64,000 nucleotides of DNA, taken from Mycolicibacter nonchromogenicus (GTDB taxonomy: Bacteria > Actinomycetota > Actinomycetes > Mycobacteriales > Mycobacteriaceae). The notes under the pieces are model-generated. The model was given only the letters and a program-made list of their open reading frames with translations. It made no database searches and was not told where the DNA came from. Both the position numbers and the translations under genes were made by a program. Below are positions 23,822-31,896 of the stretch, one piece after another. The DNA is taken from positions 62,001-126,000 of the forward strand of contig NZ_LQPI01000033.1 in assembly GCF_002101775.1 (NCBI RefSeq). Reading direction: 5' to 3'. Numbering within the stretch: the first letter of the stretch is position 1; each line of letters opens with the position of its first letter.

Positions 23822-25032
23822 CAGCGCCCGGCCTGCCGTTGAACACCCTGGCCGCGCAGGTCGCCGATCTCCTCGTCGGTCAGACCCAGCTCGGCCAGCA
23901 CCGCGTGGGTGTGCTCGCCCAGGCCCGGCACGGCACCCATCGGCGGCTGGTAGCCGGAGATCACCGGCGGCGGCAGCAGTGACGGGATCGGTCCGGCCGG
24001 GGTGTCGATGCTGCGCCAGCGGTCGCGTTCGGCCAGTTGCGGGTGGGCCAGTACGTCACTGGGGGTGTTGTAGCGGGCGTTGCCGATCCCGGCGGCGTCG
24101 GCGGCGTCCTGGATGTGGGCCAGGTCGTGACGGGCGCACCACGCGGCGATCGCCTCGTCCAGAACGCCGCGGTTCGCCACCCGGTCGGCGTTGCCGGCAA
24201 AGCGGGCATCGTCGGCGAGGTCGTTGCGGCCCAGCAGTTCCCGGGCCAGCCGCTGCCATTCGCGGTCGTTGGTGGTGCCCAGCACCACGGTGTGACCGTC
24301 GGCAGTGGGATAGGCGCCATAGGGCGCCACCGCCGGTGAGCTCATGCCCAGCGGCTGCTGGTCGATCCCGGAGTGCCGGGCGTAGGTCAGGTGGTAGCCC
24401 ATCATCTCAGCCATGGTGTCGAACAGGCTCACGCTGATCGACGGCGCCGGCGAATCCGGTTGGGCCGCTGCTCCGTTGCGACCCACTAGCAGAGCCATGA
24501 TCGACAGTGCCGTGTACAGGCCAGTGGTGACGTCGGCGACCGGCGGGCCCGGTTTGGCCGGGGCGCCCGGATTGCCGGTCACCGAGCACACCCCCGACTC
24601 GGCCTGCACCAGCAGGTCGTAGGCCCGCTTGTGCGACAGGGGTCCGCCGGTGCCGTAGCCGTCGATCTCGACAGCGATCACGTTCGGGTGCCGCTGCGCC
24701 ATCTGCTCGGTGGACAGCCCAAGGCGCGCGGTGGCGCCCGGCGCGAGATTGGACACCAGCACGTCGGCGCGGTCCAGCAGGCGGTGCAGGACATCGCGGC
24801 CCGCTTCGCTTTTCAGGTCCAGGGTCACCGACTCCTTGCCCCGGTTGACCCAGACGAAGTGCGCCGCTTGGCCGTTGACGACGTCGTCGTAGTAGCGGGC
24901 GAAATCGCCGCCGTCGGGGTTCTCCACCTTGATGACCCGCGCCCCGAAGTCGGCCAGGGCCCGGGTACACATCGGCGCCGACACCGCCTGTTCCAGCGCC
25001 ACCACGGTGATGCCGGCCAGCGGTGCGGCCAT
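23821..25032 (-). CDS. CaiB/BaiF family III CoA transferase
   Basis: A 403-residue protein of normal length and domain order. It opens with PLAGITVVALEQAVSAP, then ADFGARVIKVENPDGGDFAR, NRGKESVTLDLKSEAGRD near residue 78, and ADVTTGLYTALSIMALL near residue 168 with the catalytic Asp. C-terminal domain elements include DAADAAGIGNARYNTPSDVLAHPQL. It moves CoA between acyl groups, activating an acid without ATP or recycling CoA from a product. Its start shares one base with the stop of the acyl-CoA dehydrogenase gene upstream. The frame runs further upstream but only through that gene's antisense-like sequence. Confidence 0.9.
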   Translation of the reverse strand: MAAPLAGITVVALEQAVSAPMCTRALADFGARVIKVENPDGGDFARYYDDVVNGQAAHFVWVNRGKESVTLDLKSEAGRDVLHRLLDRADVLVSNLAPGATARLGLSTEQMAQRHPNVIAVEIDGYGTGGPLSHKRAYDLLVQAESGVCSVTGNPGAPAKPGPPVADVTTGLYTALSIMALLVGRNGAAAQPDSPAPSISVSLFDTMAEMMGYHLTYARHSGIDQQPLGMSSPAVAPYGAYPTADGHTVVLGTTNDREWQRLARELLGRNDLADDARFAGNADRVANRGVLDEAIAAWCARHDLAHIQDAADAAGIGNARYNTPSDVLAHPQLAERDRWRSIDTPAGPIPSLLPPPVISGYQPPMGAVPGLGEHTHAVLAELGLTDEEIGDLRGQGVQRQAGR

Positions 25033-26222
25033 CAGTAGCTCCTCGGCAGGCCGAGCACGTGCGAGCCGAGGAAGTTCAGGATCATCTCCTGGCTGACCGG
25101 GGCAATCTTCATCAGGCGGGACTCGCGGAAGAACCGGGAGATGTTGTATTCCTCGGAGTAGCCCATCCCGCCGTGGGTCTGCAGCGCCCGGTCGGCGGCC
25201 GCGAAACCGGCATCGGCACACAGATATTTGGCCATATTGGCCTCCCGGCCGCACGACTTGCCGTTGTCGTAGAGCCAGGTGGCCTTGCGCAGGATCAGTT
25301 CGGCGGCGTCCAGGCGGGCCAGCGAGTCGGCGAGTGGGAATTGGATGCCCTGGTTCATGCCGATGGGCCGGTCGAATACCACGCGCTCGTTGGCGTACTT
25401 GACCGCACGATCCAGCGCGACCCGGCCGATGCCGAGCGCTTCGGCGGCGATCAGCATCCGCTCCGGATTCAGCCCGTGCAGGATGTAGGAGAAGCCCTTG
25501 CCCTCTTCGCCGATCCGGTGTTCGGCCGGGATTCGCAGGTCGTCGATGAACACCTCGTTGGAGGACACCGCGTTGCGGCCCATCTTGGTGATCGGGCGGA
25601 TCTCGACGTGGTCGCGGTCGATGTCGGTGAGGAACAGCGTCAGCCCTTCGGTGGGCTTGCCGCCTCGCCTTTCCACATCTTCCCGTGACTCGGTGCGGGT
25701 CAGCAGCAGGATCTTCTCGGACTCAAGGGCTTTGGAGATCCATACCTTGCGGCCGTTGACCACGTAGTCGCCGCCGTCACGCTTGGCGAACGTGGTGATA
25801 CGCGAAGTGTCCAGGCCCGCCGTCGGTTCGGTGACACCGAAACACACGTGCAGGTCGCCATTGACTATGCGGGGCAGGGTTTCGGCCTTCATCTCATCCG
25901 AGCCGAAGACCACCACCGGTTGCATGCCGAAGATCGACATATGGATGGAGCTGGCGGCGTTCATCCCGCCGCCCGAACGCGCCACCTCCTCGGCCAGGAT
26001 GGTGGCCTCGGTGATGCCCAGTCCGTGGCCGCCGTACTCCTCGGGGATGGTCATGCCCAGCCAGCCGCCACCGGCGATGGCGTCGTAGAACTCCTGCGGG
26101 AATTCGTGCGCCTGGTCCTTGGTCATCCAGTAGTGGTCGTCGAACTTCGCCGCGAGTTCGGCGACCGACTGGCGGATCAGCTGCTGATCCTCGGTCAGTT
26201 CGAAGCTCATTCCGCCGGACAT
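25032..26222 (-). CDS. Acyl-CoA dehydrogenase (FadE-like)
   Basis: A 396-residue enzyme with IPEEYGGHGLGITEATI near residue 60, CFGVTEPTAGLDTSRI near residue 131, KVWISKA, and a C-terminal GGMGYSEEYNISRFFRESR. There the downstream APVSQEMI replaces the usual GTSE motif, so the catalytic base differs from that of long-chain enzymes. It oxidises an acyl-CoA and reduces ETF. GGAGG lies 5-6 bp before ATG 26222; a second ATG four codons later is an alternative. It is the first gene of the ACAD-CaiB-ECH-thiolase-ACAD operon. A perfect palindrome 46 bp upstream (26268-26282) is the likely control site. Confidence 0.9.
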   Translation of the reverse strand: MSGGMSFELTEDQQLIRQSVAELAAKFDDHYWMTKDQAHEFPQEFYDAIAGGGWLGMTIPEEYGGHGLGITEATILAEEVARSGGGMNAASSIHMSIFGMQPVVVFGSDEMKAETLPRIVNGDLHVCFGVTEPTAGLDTSRITTFAKRDGGDYVVNGRKVWISKALESEKILLLTRTESREDVERRGGKPTEGLTLFLTDIDRDHVEIRPITKMGRNAVSSNEVFIDDLRIPAEHRIGEEGKGFSYILHGLNPERMLIAAEALGIGRVALDRAVKYANERVVFDRPIGMNQGIQFPLADSLARLDAAELILRKATWLYDNGKSCGREANMAKYLCADAGFAAADRALQTHGGMGYSEEYNISRFFRESRLMKIAPVSQEMILNFLGSHVLGLPRSY

Positions 26223-26267
26223 GGTCGCCTCCAGCCCATCAGCTTGTGCACGGTGTTAGCCGGAAAA

Positions 26268-26282
26268 GAGAATAACATTCTC
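26268..26282. promoter_or_regulatory. Perfect 15-bp palindrome, candidate TetR-type operator
   Basis: GAGAATAACATTCTC is a 6-3-6 perfect inverted repeat. It sits between the end of the ThDP enzyme gene (26284) and the acyl-CoA dehydrogenase start (26222). It shares its core with sites at 16839, 43033, 43973 and 60693. Confidence 0.55.
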
Positions 26283-26283
26283 G

Positions 26284-27990
26284 CTACTGCGTTCCTTCGG
26301 CGTACCAGGTACGGAATTCGGCGTAGTTGGGCATCTCTTCGGAGTTGGCCTTGGGGTCGATACAGACGTGGATCACCGCCGTCCCGCCGGCGGCGAACGC
26401 CCGCTCGATGGCCGGCCCGATCTGCGTTTCGTCGTCGACGAACTCCCCGCGAGCACCCATGCCCTCGGCGATCTTGTCGAACCGGACGTCCTTGCCCCAG
26501 TGCACGCCGGGCTGCGGCGAGGGCTGCTCGAACGTCCGCTTGTAGACGCCGACTTCCAGGCCCCATTGATGGTCCACGCCCACCACACAGACCAGCGGCA
26601 GGCCCAGCCGGGCCGCGGTCTCCAGCTCGGCGATGTGGAACAGAAACGCCGAGTCGCTGGTCAGCAGCATCACCGGACGCTTGCCGCCCTCGGCGACCGA
26701 GGCACCCACGGCATAGGGCAGCCCGGTGCCCAGGTGCCCGAAGTTCTGGTTCCACATCACGTCATGCGGCTTGGCCTGTGAATAGGTCCACTGGAAGATC
26801 ACAGTGGCGCCGCCGTCGCGGACCATGATGCCGTCCGCGGGGAACGCCTTGGTGGCCTCGACCACGAAGCGCGCCGGGTGCACCGGGGAACGACCGGCCG
26901 GTGCGGTCTCGGCCAGTTCGGCGAGCTGGTCGGCGTCCTGTTTGATCCACCGGTCCAGGTCGGCTGACGCGGAGCGGGGACGGTCTTTGAGTGCCTCCAC
27001 GAGCTGCGGCACAATGCCCCGCAGATCTCCCACCAGAGCCACGTCCACCGGCCGGTTCACCCCGATCGCCAGCGGGTCCTGCTCGACGTAGATCCACTTG
27101 CGCTCGCCGTTCTTCTCCGCCCAGTGCCGGGTGGTGCCGTAGTGCACCGGCTCGCCCAGCTCGGTCCCCAGCGCGACGCAGACGTCCGAGCCGACGACGG
27201 CCTCCACGGCCGCGGTGGAGAAGCCGTAGGGGAAGGTGCGATCTTCTAGGCCCGGGATGAACGCGGTACCGCCGGAGGTCTGGATCACCGGGCAGGCCAT
27301 CAGCTCGGCCAGCTCGGCGACCGCGGCGGCGCTGCGCGAGGTGTGCACCCCGTGGCCCACCAGCAGAATCGGACTGGATGCCTGGGCGATGATCTCGGCG
27401 GCCTGCGCGACCTCGGGTGCGCCGGCCCGCTGGTTCACCAACCGGTAGCGGTGCGGCTGCGGCGGTTCGGCGACGTCGAGTTCTTCGAGGATGACGTGCG
27501 ACGGGTATTCGATATAGGCCGGTCCGGGCGTGCCCGACATGGCACGACGGATGGCCTCGTGCACGATCTCATCGGTCTGGTCGGCGTATTCGATCGACGC
27601 GCTGTACTTCACCGACGGCGTGAAAAGCTCTTCCTGGCGGACGAATTGGATACGCCCGCGCCGCACCCGGCGCTCGGTGATGCGGGCACGCTGACCGCCT
27701 AAGAACACCACCGGGGAGTTCTCCACCCGCGCGCACATCATGGCGCCGGCGATGTTGGCCACCCCCGGGCCCAGGGTGCCGATGCACAGGCCCGGCCGGC
27801 CCGTCATCCGTGAGGCGGCTTCGGCCATGAATCCGGCGCTCTCCTCGTGATGCGGTGCCACCACCGACCAGCCGCGCTTTTCGGCCTCGACGAACATGTG
27901 CACGAAGTTGGGGTCGGGAATCCCGAACAGCGTGTTGACGCCTTCGGCCTCGAACAGTTCCAGGATCCGGCGATAAACGGGCACACCCAC
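26284..27990 (-). CDS. Thiamine-diphosphate enzyme of the acetolactate synthase/2-hydroxyacyl lyase superfamily
   Basis: A 568-residue protein with the three ThDP-enzyme domains. The PYR domain has the activating Glu in APHHEESAGFMAEAASR near residue 50, followed by LCIGTLGPGVANIAGAM. A central NAD-like domain (ILLVGHGVHTSRSAAAV near residue 205) comes next, then the PP domain. The metal-binding motif, normally GDG followed about 25 residues later by NN, reads SDSAF (near residue 440) and VGVDHQW, so the first Gly and both Asn are changed. This argues for a divergent lyase or carboligase and not acetolactate synthase. The gene follows a FadE pair on the same strand, with AAGGAG upstream, and may act on a 2-keto or 2-hydroxyacyl-CoA. 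Confidence 0.75.
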   Translation of the reverse strand: MGVPVYRRILELFEAEGVNTLFGIPDPNFVHMFVEAEKRGWSVVAPHHEESAGFMAEAASRMTGRPGLCIGTLGPGVANIAGAMMCARVENSPVVFLGGQRARITERRVRRGRIQFVRQEELFTPSVKYSASIEYADQTDEIVHEAIRRAMSGTPGPAYIEYPSHVILEELDVAEPPQPHRYRLVNQRAGAPEVAQAAEIIAQASSPILLVGHGVHTSRSAAAVAELAELMACPVIQTSGGTAFIPGLEDRTFPYGFSTAAVEAVVGSDVCVALGTELGEPVHYGTTRHWAEKNGERKWIYVEQDPLAIGVNRPVDVALVGDLRGIVPQLVEALKDRPRSASADLDRWIKQDADQLAELAETAPAGRSPVHPARFVVEATKAFPADGIMVRDGGATVIFQWTYSQAKPHDVMWNQNFGHLGTGLPYAVGASVAEGGKRPVMLLTSDSAFLFHIAELETAARLGLPLVCVVGVDHQWGLEVGVYKRTFEQPSPQPGVHWGKDVRFDKIAEGMGARGEFVDDETQIGPAIERAFAAGGTAVIHVCIDPKANSEEMPNYAEFRTWYAEGTQ

Positions 27991-28014
27991 AGTCGAAACT
28001 CCTTGCTTGACTTG

Positions 28015-29034
28015 TTAATAACGTTGAGATAACCGACGACGGTGCGCTGCCGGGGATCCGAACAACGACCGGTTGAACGTGGCGCGCTTGAGGTAGACGT
28101 GGATGCCGCTCTCCCACGTGTAACCGATGCCGCCATGCAGTTGCAGTGCTTTGCCGACCACATCGACGGCGGCAGCGCAGGTGTAGGACTTCGCCATGGC
28201 CACGGCGGCGCCCACGTCTGATCCGTCGGATGCGTGGGCAGCCACGGCGTTGACTGCGTCGCGCACCAGGGTGCGGGCCACGGTGACTTTCACCAGCATG
28301 TCGGCGCAGGCGTGTTTGACGACCTGAAAGGAGCCGATGGGCCGGCCGAACTGTTGCCGTGTCTGTGCATAGGACACGGTTGCGGCGAGCATGGCCTCGG
28401 CCAGGCCGAGGCTGTCGCATGCCACCGCGACTGCCGCCCGCTGTTCGAGGTCTGCTGTTCTGCCGGTGAACCGCAGCACCGCGGCGTCGGGCACCTCGAT
28501 TCCGTCGGCGGTGACGGTGGCGACGCGGCGGGTCTCGTCGAGCACCGGTTGATCGGTGAGCGTGAGCGTGTCGACGATGACCGCGACATCGGCCCCGGAC
28601 GCGTCGGTGGCCGCCACCAGCAGCCGGTCTGCGCCGTCGGCGTCCGGCACGAATTCTGCCTGACCGCTCAGGCGCTGATCGGCGTCGAGGGTGAACGATC
28701 CCCCTATCACTGCGGCGACTCGGGCCCGTCCGCCGGCGACGTCGGCCAGCAGTCCATCCCGGATCGCACTGTCCGCCAAGCTGTTCAGCATGCCCACCGC
28801 CAGCACCGCAGAGCCCAGATAGGGTATCGGCGCCGCGGCGCGTCCCAGCTCCTGACAGATCACCGCGACTTCGGCGAAGCCGGCCCCCGCACCGCCGAGG
28901 GCTTCGGGAACCTCCAGGCCCACCCAACCGGCCTCGATGACGGTGGGCCAGTCGACTACCCGGTCACGGCCCAGTACGTCGGCGGCCAGCGCACGCAGGT
29001 CGTCGTGCAGTTCGGCGAAATCGGTGGGGGTCAC
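28015..29034 (-). CDS. Acyl-CoA dehydrogenase, small partner subunit (FadE-like)
   Basis: A 339-residue acyl-CoA dehydrogenase of the short type: GLEVPEALGGAGAGFAEVAV near residue 40, reduced middle domain, QTRQQFGRPIGSFQVVKHACAD near residue 235, and a C-terminal ALQLHGGIGYTWESGIHVYLKRA. Its GTG start overlaps the stop of the next ACAD gene (GTGA). Adjacent genes of about 340 and 390 residues are the pattern of actinobacterial FadE heterotetramers for steroid side chains (for example FadE28-FadE29), in which active sites form between unlike subunits. This pair probably forms such an alpha2beta2 enzyme. The gene is last in a run of ACAD-ACAD-ECH-ACAD-ACAD, before the ThDP gene. Confidence 0.87.
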   Translation of the reverse strand: MTPTDFAELHDDLRALAADVLGRDRVVDWPTVIEAGWVGLEVPEALGGAGAGFAEVAVICQELGRAAAPIPYLGSAVLAVGMLNSLADSAIRDGLLADVAGGRARVAAVIGGSFTLDADQRLSGQAEFVPDADGADRLLVAATDASGADVAVIVDTLTLTDQPVLDETRRVATVTADGIEVPDAAVLRFTGRTADLEQRAAVAVACDSLGLAEAMLAATVSYAQTRQQFGRPIGSFQVVKHACADMLVKVTVARTLVRDAVNAVAAHASDGSDVGAAVAMAKSYTCAAAVDVVGKALQLHGGIGYTWESGIHVYLKRATFNRSLFGSPAAHRRRLSQRY

Positions 29035-30203
29035 GGCATGCTCGGCTCTCTGGGCAGGCCGAGTCCGCGCTCGCCGATGATGGTGCGCTGAATCTCGCTG
29101 GAGCCGCCGGGGATGGTCCATTCCCAGGACCCGATGAAGTCCAGTACCCACGATCCCGATTCCCAGCCGCTGGACAGGGGTTTGTCCAGCACGGTGTGGG
29201 CTGCCGGCCCACCGATCTCGGCACCGAAGTCGGTGAGCCGCTGCAGCAGCTCGCTGTAGAAGAGCTTCACGATCGACGCGTCGGCCGGGCCGGCGGTGCC
29301 GGCCTCGACGTCGTGCACCAGCTGACGGCACATGCCGCGCAGTCCGGTGACCTCGGTTTCCAGCTGCGCCAGCCGGTCGGCCACCACCGGGTCGTCGCTC
29401 GGGGCGGCCTGCACCAGCCACCGAAAACCGGCACAGCCCAAGCGCTCGGCGAGTTCGAACATGGTCATGCCGCGCTCGGCGCCCAGGGTCGCCTGCGCCA
29501 CCTGCCAGCCGGCGTTCTCCGCCCCGATCAGGTTGGCTGCCGGGATCACCACGTCGTCGAGGAAGATCTCGCAGAAGTGCTGGTCGCCGACGGCGTTGCG
29601 GATCGGCCGCACCTGCACGCCGGGGGTGGCCATGTCCAGCAGGAAGTACGAGATCCCTTTGCGTTTGGGGGCGTCCGGGTCGGTACGTGCCAGCAGCAGA
29701 CACCACTGCGCGTGGCTCGCACCGCTGGCCCACAACTTCTGGCCGTTGATGACATAGTTGTCGCCCACCCGGCGGGCGGTGGTACGCAGCGATGCCAGGT
29801 CCGAGCCGGCCTCCGGCTCGGAGAAGCCCTGCACCCAGATCTCGCCCTCGAGGATCGCCGGCAGGTGCCGGCGGCGCTGTTCGTCGGTGCCGGCGGCCAG
29901 CAGCGTCGCCGCCGCGTGGTGGATGCCGACGAAGGCCAGCACCAGCCGGGGCGCGTCGTGGGCGGCGAGTTCCTGGTACAGCACGGCCTGATCGGCCACA
30001 GACATCCCACCGCCCCACTCGCGGGGCCAGTGCGGAACCGCGAAGCCCGCGCTGTGCAGGGTGGCGAACCAGCGGCGCTGGAAGTCGACGAACTCAGCAT
30101 CGCTCACCCCGGTCTGGGCGCGGCGCCAGTCTGCGGGGATGTTGTCGCGGCACCACTGGCGGACGTGCGCGCGGAAATCAGCGGTCTCCTGGGACGCCGT
30201 CAT
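29031..30203 (-). CDS. Acyl-CoA dehydrogenase, large partner subunit (FadE-like)
   Basis: A 390-residue enzyme: PREWGGGMSVADQAVLYQE near residue 60, WVQGFSEPEAGSDLASLRT near residue 122, QKLWASGASHAQWCLLLAR, an extended helical C-terminal domain, and the end motif IPGGSSEIQRTIIGERGLGL. The FSEPEAGSDLAS segment and the EIQRTIIGERGLGLP end are typical of the larger member of FadE pairs in steroid and isoprenoid clusters. Translation couples to both neighbours through 4-bp overlaps with the ECH stop and the small subunit start. The likely reaction is alpha,beta-dehydrogenation of a branched or bulky acyl-CoA. Confidence 0.9.
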   Translation of the reverse strand: MTASQETADFRAHVRQWCRDNIPADWRRAQTGVSDAEFVDFQRRWFATLHSAGFAVPHWPREWGGGMSVADQAVLYQELAAHDAPRLVLAFVGIHHAAATLLAAGTDEQRRRHLPAILEGEIWVQGFSEPEAGSDLASLRTTARRVGDNYVINGQKLWASGASHAQWCLLLARTDPDAPKRKGISYFLLDMATPGVQVRPIRNAVGDQHFCEIFLDDVVIPAANLIGAENAGWQVAQATLGAERGMTMFELAERLGCAGFRWLVQAAPSDDPVVADRLAQLETEVTGLRGMCRQLVHDVEAGTAGPADASIVKLFYSELLQRLTDFGAEIGGPAAHTVLDKPLSSGWESGSWVLDFIGSWEWTIPGGSSEIQRTIIGERGLGLPREPSMP

Positions 30204-30982
30204 CGCAGGTTCGCCCGCTCTGCGAAGGCGAGCAGCCGCTGCCGGTGTTCGTCGGACTTCATGGTCGCCACCTCGGCGGCGAACCCTGCTTGCAGCGGCC
30301 CGGCCAGCACCTGTGACAGATACATGTTGACCACTCGCTTGGTGCCCTGCAGCGCCTCGGTCGGCTGTGCCGCCAGGCGGGCGGCCAACTGATGTGCTTG
30401 CGGCAGCAGCTCTTCGGGAGCCACCGTGCGGCTGGCCAGTCCGAGTTCGACGGCGGTGTCGGCGTCGATGCGATCACCGGTGTAGAGGTATTCGCGGGAT
30501 CGCAGGATCGGGGTGATCAGCGGCCACAGGGCGGCTCCGCCGTCACCGGCGACCAAGCCGACGGCTACGTGGGGATCGGCCAGATAGGCCTGCTGCGAAA
30601 TCAACACGATGTCGCAGAGCACCGCCACGCTGCAGCCCAACCCGACGGCGGGACCGTTGACGGCCGCGATGATCGGCAGCGGGAAGCGCAGCATCTCTTC
30701 GACGATCTGAGCCCCCTCGCGGATGCTCTCGTCTCGGGCGACTTCGTCGTCGAGGAAGGTGGTGATCCAGTTCAGGTCGCCGCCGGCGGAGAACGCCCGC
30801 CCGGCGCCGGTCAGCACCACGACCCGGATCGTCTTGTCGGCGGCCAATTGGCGCCAGACATTGGCCAGGCCCCAATGCAGGTTGGCGTTGACACTGTTCA
30901 GCTCGTCGGGCCGATTGATCGTGACGGTGCGGACCGGGCCGTCGCCGGTCACGGTGATCTCTTGGGGCAGGTCGTATTTCAT
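30200..30982 (-). CDS. Enoyl-CoA hydratase/isomerase
   Basis: A 260-residue crotonase: VTINRPDELNSVNANLHWGL, GAGRAFSAGGDLNWITTF near residue 60, AVNGPAVGLGCSVAVLCDI near residue 105, DPHVAVGLVAGDGGAALWP, and C-terminal helices. The Gly-Asp-Gly-Gly segment in place of the usual Glu-containing helix is noteworthy and may shift activity towards isomerase or other crotonase chemistry. It overlaps both flanking ACAD genes by 4 bp, so hydration is co-expressed with the two FadE pairs. The ATG at 30982 is preferred because an upstream extension lies in the next gene. Confidence 0.88.
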   Translation of the reverse strand: MKYDLPQEITVTGDGPVRTVTINRPDELNSVNANLHWGLANVWRQLAADKTIRVVVLTGAGRAFSAGGDLNWITTFLDDEVARDESIREGAQIVEEMLRFPLPIIAAVNGPAVGLGCSVAVLCDIVLISQQAYLADPHVAVGLVAGDGGAALWPLITPILRSREYLYTGDRIDADTAVELGLASRTVAPEELLPQAHQLAARLAAQPTEALQGTKRVVNMYLSQVLAGPLQAGFAAEVATMKSDEHRQRLLAFAERANLR

Positions 30983-31896
30983 GCGTAGAGTCCCGTCAGG
31001 CCGGTGCGGTGGGCCCTGCGGGCCAGCCGGTCGCGGGTGGCTGAGAGCCCCCACGGCAGGCGGCGCAGCGGCTGGCTGTAGCGCGACAGCCACGACAGTG
31101 CGGTCTCGTCACAGAATCCGACGGCGCCGTGCAGCTGGTGACAGATGCGGAACACCACCTCGGCGGCCTCCAGCGCCGCCGAGCGCAGTGCCAGCGCGTC
31201 ATCCACCGCTTCGGGCCGCCGGGTCGCGATGCTCCACAGCGCGTACTTGGCCAGCATGTCCAGTCCGGCGCGCTCCACCTCGGCGTCGGTGAGCTGGAAC
31301 TGGACACCCTGGAACGTCGACAGCGCCTGACCGAACTGTTCCCGCAACCGGACGTGGGTGATCGTGAGATCCATTGCCCGGTCGAGCATCCCCAGCAGCG
31401 TCCAACTGGGCAGCACCAGCGCCAACGCGAGGTCACCGGCGCCCAGGGTGTCGATTTCGGCCAGGGTCAGCTCGGCCACCAGCGCCGGCCCGGCTTCCGA
31501 CTGCCCCACCACGGTGCTGCGCACCCCGGCCAGCGTGACCGTGGCCCAGCGCTTCGACAGGCCCGCCACCACACCGGCCGGAGCGTGGTCGGCGACCACG
31601 ATCAGCCCGTCCACGTCGAGATCATCCGGTGCGGAAAGGCATTCGGCCACCGGGTACGGCAGCGCCCAGTAGCCGGCGGCCCGGCACAGCGCAACGGCGG
31701 CCTCGAGTTCGTCGGCGTCGGCGCGGGGCTTGAGCTCGTAGGCGCCCAGCCCACGCAATACCGGCTCCACCAGTTGCTCGCGCAGGCGGGGATCGGCATC
31801 GGCGCGCCGCACCAAGTCGTCGCCGCCCGCCGCTTCGAAGGCGCGACGCGCCGCCTGGCCGAATTCCTGCGCGTCCGCGCCGAGTTCGAGATTCAT
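30979..31896 (-). CDS. Acyl-CoA dehydrogenase, small partner subunit (FadE-like), shortened
   Basis: A 305-residue divergent acyl-CoA dehydrogenase. The N-terminal domain is recognisable (EFGQAARRAFEAAGG, YWALPYPVAE), the middle beta domain is very short, and the C-terminal helical domain has VRLREQFGQALSTFQGVQFQLTDAEVERA and CHQLHGAVGFCDETALSWLSRYSQPL. The catalytic base region is degenerate, as expected for the partner subunit in FadE heterotetramers. The next gene upstream is a 389-residue ACAD that overlaps it by 4 bp, so the two probably form the second alpha2beta2 enzyme of the operon. Confidence 0.82.
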   Translation of the reverse strand: MNLELGADAQEFGQAARRAFEAAGGDDLVRRADADPRLREQLVEPVLRGLGAYELKPRADADELEAAVALCRAAGYWALPYPVAECLSAPDDLDVDGLIVVADHAPAGVVAGLSKRWATVTLAGVRSTVVGQSEAGPALVAELTLAEIDTLGAGDLALALVLPSWTLLGMLDRAMDLTITHVRLREQFGQALSTFQGVQFQLTDAEVERAGLDMLAKYALWSIATRRPEAVDDALALRSAALEAAEVVFRICHQLHGAVGFCDETALSWLSRYSQPLRRLPWGLSATRDRLARRAHRTGLTGLYA

